From Thiothrix sp. (GTDB taxonomy: Bacteria > Pseudomonadota > Gammaproteobacteria > Thiotrichales > Thiotrichaceae): DNA of 64,000 nt. The stretch spans positions 1 through 64,000 of the forward strand of contig SSFA01000020.1 in assembly GCA_008015155.1 (NCBI GenBank), in the 5' to 3' direction. The notes beneath the pieces were generated by a model, which made no database searches, was not told the DNA's origin, and saw only the letters and a list, made by a program, of their open reading frames with translations. A program made the translations under genes and the position numbers. Below are positions 56,478 to 64,000 of the stretch, one piece after another (position 1 is the first letter of the stretch; each line of letters begins with the position of its first letter).

Positions 56478-56897
56478 ATGAGTGAAACTATTCAGCGTCG
56501 TTTAGTCTATACCTGTACCCTGCCCGTGCGTTGGGGCGATATGGATGCATTCGGTCATGTTAATAATGCTATGTACCTGCGCTATTTAGAGGAGGCGCGA
56601 GTACAAATGCTGGTGTCCATGCTCGGTAATCAGATCACTGAAGGTGATTTCGCCACTGTGGTTATTAATGTGGGCTGTACTTTTCTGAAATCCATTACTT
56701 ACCCAGATAGCGTGCGTATTGATTGTTATGTGGGTGACATGGGGCGTTCTAGTTTCATGACTTGGTATGAGGTGTTTGCTTTATCTGAGCCAGAACAAGT
56801 GGCAAGTGAAGGCTACGCCAAAGTAGTATGGATGAATCGACGCAGCGGTAAATCAGCTCCCTTACCTGAAATTATTATCAAAGCGCTTACTGGCTAA
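56478..56897 (+). CDS. Hotdog-fold acyl-CoA thioesterase (YbgC/4HBT type)
   Basis: A 139-residue hotdog-fold protein with the 4-hydroxybenzoyl-CoA-thioesterase motif RWGDMDAFGHVNNAMYLRYLEEARVQ. It starts two bases after phaC and may recycle CoA or trim acyl-CoA for polymer production. Substrate unknown. No terminator is obvious before the next gene. Confidence 0.9.
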   Translation: MSETIQRRLVYTCTLPVRWGDMDAFGHVNNAMYLRYLEEARVQMLVSMLGNQITEGDFATVVINVGCTFLKSITYPDSVRIDCYVGDMGRSSFMTWYEVFALSEPEQVASEGYAKVVWMNRRSGKSAPLPEIIIKALTG

Positions 56898-57023
56898 GCA
56901 AAATCTCAGCGCTTAAATTAGGTTTTTGCTTGCTTTAAGCGCGCGGCCTTATCTTTAGAGAGCTTGACCCTCAGAACCAATTAGTGCTCATATTCCCTTT
57001 TTAGCTTAAGCTTTTGAGGGTGT

Positions 57024-60000
57024 ATGGATATTCAAACACAGCATCTTTATCTCCAACAGCAAATTGATGCTTTAGCGACTGTCCTACCGATTCAAGCCCC
57101 CTTACCAGATTTCGTACATTTCAACCCCCTACTACACTATGAGCAGCTACCTTTTGCGAGTGCGCTTAAGCAGGTGTATCAGCGTACCGGTGCACTCGCT
57201 TACTTAAGTCAAAACGAATATAAGCGCTGTTATGAACAAGGCCGGATTACCGATGAAGATCTGCAAGCGGTACTGAGTACTGACGAGGATTTGAATAGCC
57301 ATGAAGTCTTAGTAGAAGCTTGGACGGCTCGCGAACTTAGTCAACTGATGCTACTGAATCCGATTAAAAAGCTTAGTTATCGCCAAGTGCGTTGGAAGAT
57401 CGAAGAAGAGCAAGCGCTTGAGAGATTTCAACCAGAAGTGTCGCTACGCAGTCAGCAAAATGTATTAAAAGCAGCAGGTTTAGACTCCAGCCAAACATCG
57501 CAAGCCTTAAGTGATTTATGGCAGGCTACCCTGCGAACCTTAGATGTGCATGAGGATTTTACCCATCCGGAAGCAGTCACTTATTTAAGTGCGAGCAACT
57601 TAAGCCACTTGTGGCAAGAAATTAAAGCAAGTGCGCATCTTGATGAAGCAGATATGGAGCAGCAAGTTCAACATGCTGGCCATGAGCGTTTACAGCGTTT
57701 AATTGATCAAGTCGGGCCTATCACAACCTTGCGGGGGTTTTTAAAGACCTTAACTGGGGAAGATGTCTTACATGAGCTCTGCCCTTTATTGTTTCGCCAA
57801 CTGGGTCAATGGCTAGATTTAGAGTTATCCAGCTTGACCGATAAACCACCGAGCTTCTTGAGCTATTGGAAGCACTTAGCCCTTAAGGATCATGTTCCCG
57901 GCTTCAGTGAATTAGACCCTTGGCATGATTACATTATTTCCTTGGATGATAGCCCGCTAGTCATTATTCGTACTGAGCTCATGCGTATTGGGATTGCTCG
58001 GGATAATTGGGGGGCTTATTTACGCAGCTTAGCCTTAGAAATTCCGGGTTGGTCAGGAATGGTGAATTGGCGAGCACAACATCCTCATTATGCTGAACAA
58101 AGTCACTCAATCGTAATGGCTGACTATCTAGCCGTGCGTTTGGTATTAGAGCATCTGCATTGTCGGAAGCTAACGCGCGAACATTGGAATATTGAGGCTT
58201 CTTTACCCGAGTTACGTGGTTACTTTAATCACAATTTATCAGAGTTATTAGTACGTTTTTATGCTTGGCAAGCCCGTCTCCCCGAACATTTACAAATGCT
58301 GGCTTCAGGGGTATTGACTAGCCAAGGTGATGAGGTCTCGCAGACTGAGTGGCATCAGTTGGCACATATGATTATGACTTGGAAGTTAGCAGCAGGTACC
58401 ACCTTACCGGTACGCATGGATATGTATCAAGTCGTATGGCGCATGTTTGTTTTATCCCAGCATTTAGGCCTCAGTGCTCAGCAATTAGAGCAAGTGACGC
58501 GCGAGCAAATTGGGCGAGTAAGCTTATTAATGCAAACTTTGGACGATCCCAACCGGCGTGGTTATTTATGGTTACGAGCTTATGAACGGCATTATCGTTT
58601 ACAAGTCTTTAATGCACTCATGAGTCCTATCCAATTAAATCTACAGAATAAGCCTTTGGCGCAAATTTTATTTTGTATGGATGATCGAGAGGAGTCTATT
58701 CGTCGTCATTTAGAGGAAATAGAACCCCGTTTTGCCACTCTTGGTGTAGCGGGTGTGTTTGGTTTGCCGAACCAGTGGCGTAGCTTTAATAATCCCAAAA
58801 CACTCAAATTAGCGCAGCCGCTGGTAACAGCAAAACATGAGTTTAGGGAAATACCGGATGTACAGGAAACACCTGAAGCGCTTGCTAAGTATCGTAAGCG
58901 ACTGGGTTGGCTCGCACAATTGCAAAGCTTTAAGAGTCATGCATTGCGCCAAGGGGGCTTAAAAGCTTTTTTCAGTTTGCCTATAGCCAGTGGTGTCGCG
59001 CTCAGTGAACTGCTAGGGCTCAATCTAGCCCCCGGTCGTTATCAACAGTTTAAACAGCAATTACGTCAAAGAGTTTTAAAGCCGGTTCAATTGCGGGTGC
59101 AATATACAGCACCTGAAGCTAACCCCACTGAGCACACTGCTTTACAGCTCGGTTTGAGTTTAGAAGAGAAAGTTGAAAAGATTGCTGCTTTTATTAAGGC
59201 AGCCGGCTTTACCCAAAGCTTTTCGCGTCTAGTATGTTTATTAGCACACCGTGCCCAGCATTTAAATAATCCGCATTTACTAGCTTATGGTTGTGGTGCT
59301 TGTAGTGGGCGGTTTGGTGGGCCTAATGCGCGCGCGTTTGCAGGCAGTATGAATGAGCCTGAAGTCCGCGCTGCACTAGCCATTCAGCATCAAATTCATA
59401 TACCTCCAGATTGTTGGTTTGTTGCCGCTGAGCATGATACTTCGAGTGATCTAATTCATTGGTTTGACACGGATCTGATACCTACTAGCCATCAAACTGA
59501 ATTTGCTTATTTACAAGATAGGCTTACCAACGCTTCCAAAGCTTCTGCTCATGAGCGCTGCCGTAAATTTAAAACTGCTGCTTTAAATTTAACAGCCGAG
59601 CAAGCCTACCAGCATGTTCAAGATCGAGCAGCCTCACCTGATCAAGCACGTGCTGAATTAGGTCATCAAGGTTGTGCAGTCGCCTTTATTGCCAGACGTA
59701 GCCTAAGCCAACAGCGCTTTTGGGATCGTCGTTCCTTTCTAATTTCTTATGACTATACGCAAGATCCAGATGGCCAATTATTAGAGGGGCAGTTATTAGG
59801 TAATGGGGTAGTAGGTGTGGGAATTGCACTCGACTATTATTTTTCAAGGATTCAAAACGGTTATTTGGGTTCAGGTAGCAAGGTTTTGCATAATTTGGTG
59901 GGTGGCTTTGGCGTTATGGAAGGCACGGCTAGTGACTTACGTACCGGTCTTGCTCAACAAATGACGGAGTTGCATGAACCCATGCGCTTGTTGGTGGTTG

Positions 60001-60257
60001 TAGAGGCTTTGGCAGAAACCGTCACGGCAATTTATCAGCGCCAAGCTTATTTAAAGCAACTCTTGGATAATGAATGGTTACAGTTGGCAGTAAAAGATCC
60101 TAAGGCGGAGGTACTCTATGAGTTTATTCCGCATAAAGGTCTGATAAAATGGGAGAATATCCCCCTACCTTTGCCAGTGGTTAGCAGCTCTTTGGCTTGG
60201 TATCTTGGTAAACGTGATTATCTACCACCTGCCAGAGTGATGAGTGTTGCTGCCTAA
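57024..60257 (+). CDS. dabA: DabA-like inorganic carbon accumulation protein (DUF2309)
   Basis: A 1077-residue DUF2309 protein. The predicted zinc site is conserved: C551 and D553 (FCMDDREES), H742 (LLAHRAQHLNN) and C757 (GCGACSGRFGGPN), with the 15-residue spacing from H742 to C757 that DabA of Halothiobacillus has between H524 and C539. Other family motifs are CWFVAAEHDTSSD and GHQGCAVAFIARRS. DabA works with the membrane protein DabB to take up CO2/bicarbonate. No dabB is present in the window on either side. ATG 57024 follows a possible TTGACC-N17-CTCATA promoter. Confidence 0.93.
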   Translation: MDIQTQHLYLQQQIDALATVLPIQAPLPDFVHFNPLLHYEQLPFASALKQVYQRTGALAYLSQNEYKRCYEQGRITDEDLQAVLSTDEDLNSHEVLVEAWTARELSQLMLLNPIKKLSYRQVRWKIEEEQALERFQPEVSLRSQQNVLKAAGLDSSQTSQALSDLWQATLRTLDVHEDFTHPEAVTYLSASNLSHLWQEIKASAHLDEADMEQQVQHAGHERLQRLIDQVGPITTLRGFLKTLTGEDVLHELCPLLFRQLGQWLDLELSSLTDKPPSFLSYWKHLALKDHVPGFSELDPWHDYIISLDDSPLVIIRTELMRIGIARDNWGAYLRSLALEIPGWSGMVNWRAQHPHYAEQSHSIVMADYLAVRLVLEHLHCRKLTREHWNIEASLPELRGYFNHNLSELLVRFYAWQARLPEHLQMLASGVLTSQGDEVSQTEWHQLAHMIMTWKLAAGTTLPVRMDMYQVVWRMFVLSQHLGLSAQQLEQVTREQIGRVSLLMQTLDDPNRRGYLWLRAYERHYRLQVFNALMSPIQLNLQNKPLAQILFCMDDREESIRRHLEEIEPRFATLGVAGVFGLPNQWRSFNNPKTLKLAQPLVTAKHEFREIPDVQETPEALAKYRKRLGWLAQLQSFKSHALRQGGLKAFFSLPIASGVALSELLGLNLAPGRYQQFKQQLRQRVLKPVQLRVQYTAPEANPTEHTALQLGLSLEEKVEKIAAFIKAAGFTQSFSRLVCLLAHRAQHLNNPHLLAYGCGACSGRFGGPNARAFAGSMNEPEVRAALAIQHQIHIPPDCWFVAAEHDTSSDLIHWFDTDLIPTSHQTEFAYLQDRLTNASKASAHERCRKFKTAALNLTAEQAYQHVQDRAASPDQARAELGHQGCAVAFIARRSLSQQRFWDRRSFLISYDYTQDPDGQLLEGQLLGNGVVGVGIALDYYFSRIQNGYLGSGSKVLHNLVGGFGVMEGTASDLRTGLAQQMTELHEPMRLLVVVEALAETVTAIYQRQAYLKQLLDNEWLQLAVKDPKAEVLYEFIPHKGLIKWENIPLPLPVVSSSLAWYLGKRDYLPPARVMSVAA

Positions 60258-60341
60258 AGTGGAACTATTCCATGCAATTTGAGTCCATAAGGGGTTTAGG
60301 GACGCTATGCATCTAAGACTTTATGGAGGTTCTAGATTAAG

Positions 60342-60740
60342 ATGAAACCACTTGTGTTGATACTCAGTTCTTTAGGCTTGGCTATGCATCTAGCGATCGC
60401 CGATACTAGCAACCTGCTGCCTGTCCAAGATGCTCTAGCTGCGGAAGCGCCAACTGATGCAGATAGTAAAAAACTGATGCAAGAACTCTGTGAAACTTAT
60501 GCTGATGATGAAGGCCTAAAGGACACGGAGCGTGCTAACAATATTGAAGCCTGTTTGGCTAGTATGACCATTGACCTCTCGGACATGGAGACAACAGCGA
60601 GTTCTTCTGCGGATCCTGCTGAACAGCCGATTGATGAAAATGCCAGTCACCCCGAGGCCTTGATAGCTAATGAGTTAGTGGAAAAACCTTTGCCTGGCTC
60701 AGAAGAGTTAGTACCTAAAACCCCTGTGAAAACTGAATAA
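60342..60740 (+). CDS. Hypothetical exported acidic protein
   Basis: A 132-residue protein with a signal peptide (1-20, ending LAIA), an acidic central region with two Cys (QELCETYADDEG and NNIEACLASMTI) that could form a disulphide, and a Pro/Glu-rich tail. It follows dabA and may be periplasmic. No family recognised. Confidence 0.65.
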   Translation: MKPLVLILSSLGLAMHLAIADTSNLLPVQDALAAEAPTDADSKKLMQELCETYADDEGLKDTERANNIEACLASMTIDLSDMETTASSSADPAEQPIDENASHPEALIANELVEKPLPGSEELVPKTPVKTE

Positions 60741-60815
60741 CTATTGACCTGCCAGAAAATAACTCTTAAGGTGTTTGCATAAATATATCAAAGACCTAGG
60801 GTTTAGGGTCTACTA

Positions 60816-61709
60816 ATGGGGGCTTATATGTCTGGCAATCCAATTCTCACTCAGGATGTAAGTACAGCCGTCAATACTTCACCACAAGTGCAAGTATTTG
60901 AAGGAGGACGCTTTTTATTAGCGCAAGGCTTGAAAGGCGATCTGGCTAAATTAGAGCAAGTTGCACAAAATTTTGAAAATGATCCCTTAACTTTAAGCTT
61001 ATTGAGTACTTATTTACGTCGCTGGTATGCAGGGCGTTTAAATGGTTTAGAAAGCATTCCTATCCTTTTTGACCAGCGTCCAACTGGGCGGGCTTTGCGA
61101 CGCTTATTAGCTGCCTTTGAAATGAAATTAGCAGGCGCTTCGGATATGACGCTGCTATACCTGTTAAGTTTAAGTGATCGGCCAGTTCCACAACTACCTA
61201 TGAAGCTTATCTTCCGGTCGACTTTTGTGGAGCGGTGGTTAAGTCGGCGTGATGATTATGTACGCTTCTTAGCACCCTTAGGACGCTTGAATGAAGATCA
61301 TTGGCATTGGGTCATCGAAAATCTACGCCGTCTAAATCTATTAGAGCAACCTATTGCGGGGCATCATGATTTATTGCTCGTGCCTGAACGAATTCGCTTG
61401 TATCTGCGTGAAGAACTACGCCTAAAAAATCCAGTTGCCTACAAACAAGGCAGCGCGGATATGGATAAGCTCTTTCGTGAAAATATTGTACCGCTTGCTC
61501 TACCTGAGCCAGAGATTATTCAGGAAAAGCCTAAGCCCATCTTATGGGAAATGAATGAGTTGGACGCTGCTCAACAACAAGTTTTAGCACTGCGCTGCTC
61601 TTTAGCGTCGCTGCGCCAACATAGTAATGATTTACATCAACACTTATTAAACATGCGTACAGCGCAGTTGATTTCAGCGACTCAGGAAAATAATCCAACA
61701 CTAGCCTAG
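60816..61709 (+). CDS. Uncharacterised protein with STAND-like winged-helix region
   Basis: A 297-residue protein of unknown function. Residues 65-200 read LLYLLSLSDRPVPQLP...LNEDHWHWVIENLRRLNLLEQ, the pattern of the winged-helix and lid seen after the NB-ARC or STAND ATPase of other proteins, yet no Walker motif is present. The C-terminal third has a coiled coil. ATG 60816 has AGGG upstream; ATG 60828 is also possible. It overlaps neither neighbour. Confidence 0.55.
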   Translation: MGAYMSGNPILTQDVSTAVNTSPQVQVFEGGRFLLAQGLKGDLAKLEQVAQNFENDPLTLSLLSTYLRRWYAGRLNGLESIPILFDQRPTGRALRRLLAAFEMKLAGASDMTLLYLLSLSDRPVPQLPMKLIFRSTFVERWLSRRDDYVRFLAPLGRLNEDHWHWVIENLRRLNLLEQPIAGHHDLLLVPERIRLYLREELRLKNPVAYKQGSADMDKLFRENIVPLALPEPEIIQEKPKPILWEMNELDAAQQQVLALRCSLASLRQHSNDLHQHLLNMRTAQLISATQENNPTLA

Positions 61710-61742
61710 TCAGGTGAAAAGCGAGCTGAGATAATCCGCCGC

Positions 61743-63542
61743 ATGGCATTATTACATCTACGCAATATTCACCTCGAAAATGGGGATAATCGTCTGTTCG
61801 ATGGCATTGAACTGCAAATCGAAGCGGGCGAACGCTTGTGTCTAGTCGGGCGTAACGGTACAGGCAAATCAACGCTCATGAAGCTCTTGTGCCGCGAGGT
61901 ACTCGCAGATGAGGGCGAACTTATTCATTCGCCAGATTTAAAAATCGCGCGTTTGCAGCAAGATGTTCCGCATGGAAGCAGCGCCAAAGTCTTCGATATT
62001 GTCGCAGCAGGCTTGGGTGATTTGCATACTGAAGAAGCCTGGCAAACGCAATGGCAAATTGAGGCTGTCTTAAGTCGCTTAAACTTAGATGGCGAACAAG
62101 CTTTTGACGATTTATCCGGTGGCTGGAAACGACGCGCTTTGTTAGCGCGCGCTTTAGTGGGTAATCCGGACCTTTTGTTATTAGATGAACCTACTAACCA
62201 TTTAGATATTCCAGCGATTGAATGGCTGGAAAACTTCCTATTGAACTACAAAGCGACACTTCTGTTTGTAAGCCATGATCGGTCTTTTGTACGTAAATTA
62301 GCCACACGTATTATTGAGTTGGATCGAGGGCGTTTAAGCAGTTGGACCGGCAATTTCGATAAATATGTCGAAAATAAACAAGCCGCCTTAGATGCAGAAG
62401 CACAACAAGCTGCGCTCTTTGATAAACGCTTAGCAGAAGAAGAAGTGTGGATTCGTCAAGGGATTAAAGCGCGCCGTACCCGGAACGAAGGACGGGTACG
62501 ACGTTTGGAATCCATGCGCGAAGAATATCGGCAACGGCGCAATCTACAAGGTAAAGTCCAAGCCCAAATCGGCCAAGCCGAAGCCTCTGGCAAACTTGTC
62601 CTAGAAGCTAAAGAAATTAGCTACGGCTTTGAACAAGAAGCTCTCATTAAAAATTTCAGCACTACGATTTTGCGTGGCGATAAGATTGGTATCATTGGCC
62701 CGAACGGGGTCGGTAAAACTACCTTAATTAAGTTGCTACTCGGCGAATTGACTCCCCAAACAGGTACAGTTAAACAAGGTACTAATCTACAAATTGTTTA
62801 TTTTGACCAGCATCGTGCTCAATTCGAAGATGAAAAGAACCTGCGAGAGAATATCGCGCCTGGCTCTGATTTTGTGGAGATTAATGGTCAACGCAAACAC
62901 GTCATTAGTTATCTGCAAGACTTTCTCTTCACGCCTTTACAAATACAAAAGCCAGTTAAAGTCTTATCGGGTGGTGAGCGTAACCGCTTATTATTAGCCC
63001 GGTTGTTTGCTCAGCCCTCTAATTTGTTGGTTTTGGACGAACCCACTAATGATTTAGATGCCGAGACCTTAGAGCTGCTTGAAGAATTATTGATCGATTA
63101 TGCCGGGACACTGATTTTGATCTCGCATGATCGTAGTTTCCTCAATGCAGTGGTGACGCGAAGCCTTGTGTTTGAAAATGCTTCGATCTGTGAGTATGCA
63201 GGTGGCTATGATGATTGGCTCCTCCAGCGTCCAGAGCCGCTTGCTGACAAGCTAACAGAAAAACCAGCACCCAAAAATGAAGCTGTCAAAGAAAAAGAAG
63301 AGGCAAAACCAGCAGCCAAAGCTAAGAAGCTCAGTTACAAAGAGCAGCGCGAACTGGAGCAGTTACCTCTATTGATTGAACAACTGGAAACCCAGATGGC
63401 TGAATTACAAGCAGTCATGGGGACAGCAGAATTCTATCAGCAAGATACAACGCAAATTACTGCAAAACAGCAAGCCTTAGCGCAATTAGAAACGCAGCTT
63501 GAAACCGCTTTTGCCCGTTGGGAAACTTTGGAAAACCTTTAA
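61743..63542 (+). CDS. uup: ABC-F ATPase Uup
   Basis: A 599-residue soluble protein with two ABC cassettes: Walker A GRNGTGKST and GPNGVGKTT, signatures LSGGWKRR and LSGGERNR, and Walker B LLLLDEPTNHLD and LLVLDEPTNDLD. A C-terminal coiled coil (KLSYKEQRELEQLPLLIEQL onward) is the Uup DNA-binding part. It acts in translation or in limiting transposon excision. ATG 61743 lacks a clear ribosome site. Confidence 0.93.
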   Translation: MALLHLRNIHLENGDNRLFDGIELQIEAGERLCLVGRNGTGKSTLMKLLCREVLADEGELIHSPDLKIARLQQDVPHGSSAKVFDIVAAGLGDLHTEEAWQTQWQIEAVLSRLNLDGEQAFDDLSGGWKRRALLARALVGNPDLLLLDEPTNHLDIPAIEWLENFLLNYKATLLFVSHDRSFVRKLATRIIELDRGRLSSWTGNFDKYVENKQAALDAEAQQAALFDKRLAEEEVWIRQGIKARRTRNEGRVRRLESMREEYRQRRNLQGKVQAQIGQAEASGKLVLEAKEISYGFEQEALIKNFSTTILRGDKIGIIGPNGVGKTTLIKLLLGELTPQTGTVKQGTNLQIVYFDQHRAQFEDEKNLRENIAPGSDFVEINGQRKHVISYLQDFLFTPLQIQKPVKVLSGGERNRLLLARLFAQPSNLLVLDEPTNDLDAETLELLEELLIDYAGTLILISHDRSFLNAVVTRSLVFENASICEYAGGYDDWLLQRPEPLADKLTEKPAPKNEAVKEKEEAKPAAKAKKLSYKEQRELEQLPLLIEQLETQMAELQAVMGTAEFYQQDTTQITAKQQALAQLETQLETAFARWETLENL

Positions 63543-63657
63543 TAACTCCACCGTCTGTCGTTTTTCTGCTGTGATATCAATAATTAATTGTGCCTAGGGG
63601 TGGCTTTTGCTAAGTTAGCTTGAGCCCTCTACTTATTAATAATAATAATCCACTGGC

Positions 63658-64000
63658 ATGAATCAGCTGAAGCCTCTCATCTGCTTATTATTTAGTCTTC
63701 ATGGTTTAAGTGTTGCTGTCGTGCAAGCGGCACAGTCCGTAAAACCTAGCCTATCCACCTTATTTGCTGATTCACAGTCAAGTATTCCTTTGAATCTGAC
63801 CTATACCGTTACAGCACCTAATACTGAAAATACCACTGGTTTAGCCCTACGTGTTCATTACGACTCTTCTGCTTTGGAAGTTGTCAGCCAAACGCCTTAC
63901 ACTAAGCAGTTACAACCGATAGGCTTGTTAAGTGATGATACCGAGAATTTAGACGGGGATTTAAGTACAGATAAATACTGGGTTTTAGCTTGGGTTGATT
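63658..64000 (+). CDS. Exported cohesin-like protein (5' part, cut by window)
   Basis: An open frame of 114 codons from ATG 63658 that runs off the right edge. A signal peptide (ending near VVQA) is followed by PLNLTYTVTAPNTENTTGLALRVHYDSSALEVV and a WVLAWVD strand, the pattern of cohesin-like beta-sandwich domains. A short gap of about 115 bp separates it from uup. The rest, including other domains, lies outside. Confidence 0.6.
   Translation, partial: MNQLKPLICLLFSLHGLSVAVVQAAQSVKPSLSTLFADSQSSIPLNLTYTVTAPNTENTTGLALRVHYDSSALEVVSQTPYTKQLQPIGLLSDDTENLDGDLSTDKYWVLAWVD

Overview
The window looks like part of a gammaproteobacterial chromosome, probably a sulfur-oxidising Thiotrichales-type organism. 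This is inferred from gene content: a DabA-type inorganic-carbon protein, a class I PHA synthase, PPK2, the RecF-GyrB origin cluster and a type I-F CRISPR array. The genus is not provable from sequence reading alone. It contains the replication origin: rpmH, rnpA, yidC and mnmE run leftward and dnaA, dnaN, recF and gyrB run rightward from about 41.0 kb, with DnaA boxes and two parS-like sites.

Layout. (1) 59-2067: a type I-F CRISPR array of 33 near-identical 28-bp repeats plus a degenerate terminal repeat, read on the + strand; no cas genes are in the window. (2) 2099-23441: an integrated element of about 21.3 kb in the 3' half of a tRNA-Lys(UUU) gene, bounded by a 92-bp direct repeat that includes the tRNA 3' half and its terminator. 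It carries a P4-type integrase, a YefM/YoeB toxin-antitoxin pair, an AlpA-like regulator, a primase-polymerase/DUF3987 protein, a DEAD-type helicase, a small repeat cluster that could be an origin, a ProQ/FinO RNA chaperone, a DUF29 protein, an operon with a replication-O-like protein and membrane proteins, a type I restriction-modification locus (hsdR-hsdS-ACNase-hsdM) with an embedded PrrC-like anticodon nuclease, and a serine resolvase next to a three-subsite res site. No capsid, relaxase or transposase gene was recognised. (3) 23.4-40.9 kb: chromosomal genes including a membrane-anchored SbcC/YhaN-like ATPase, a radical-SAM-like protein that has lost its cluster motif, an intact B12/radical SAM protein, a lysozyme-like lipoprotein, a di-haem peroxidase, polA, ppk2, an IalB-like protein, mnmE, yidC, rnpA and rpmH. 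(4) 41.0-49.5 kb: the origin cluster, then prlC. (5) 49.5-64 kb: exported proteins, a gamma-carbonic-anhydrase-like protein, a YcgL protein, speA, phaC plus a thioesterase, an orphan dabA, uup, and a gene cut by the right edge.

How the parts fit. Chromosomal genes mostly point away from the origin, as expected for replication co-orientation. The element carries layered defence and maintenance functions: type I R-M, a tRNA-cutting guard normally held silent by that R-M complex, a toxin-antitoxin pair, and a res/resolvase unit. Together with the primase, helicase and ProQ these suggest a replicating, self-preserving integrative element or satellite that inserted about 30 bp from the trailing end of a CRISPR array. 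The findings most worth following are the PrrC-like nuclease with a matching catalytic triad, the res site with exact Tn3/gamma-delta geometry but no transposase, the repeat cluster after the helicase, and the cluster-less radical-SAM-like protein.
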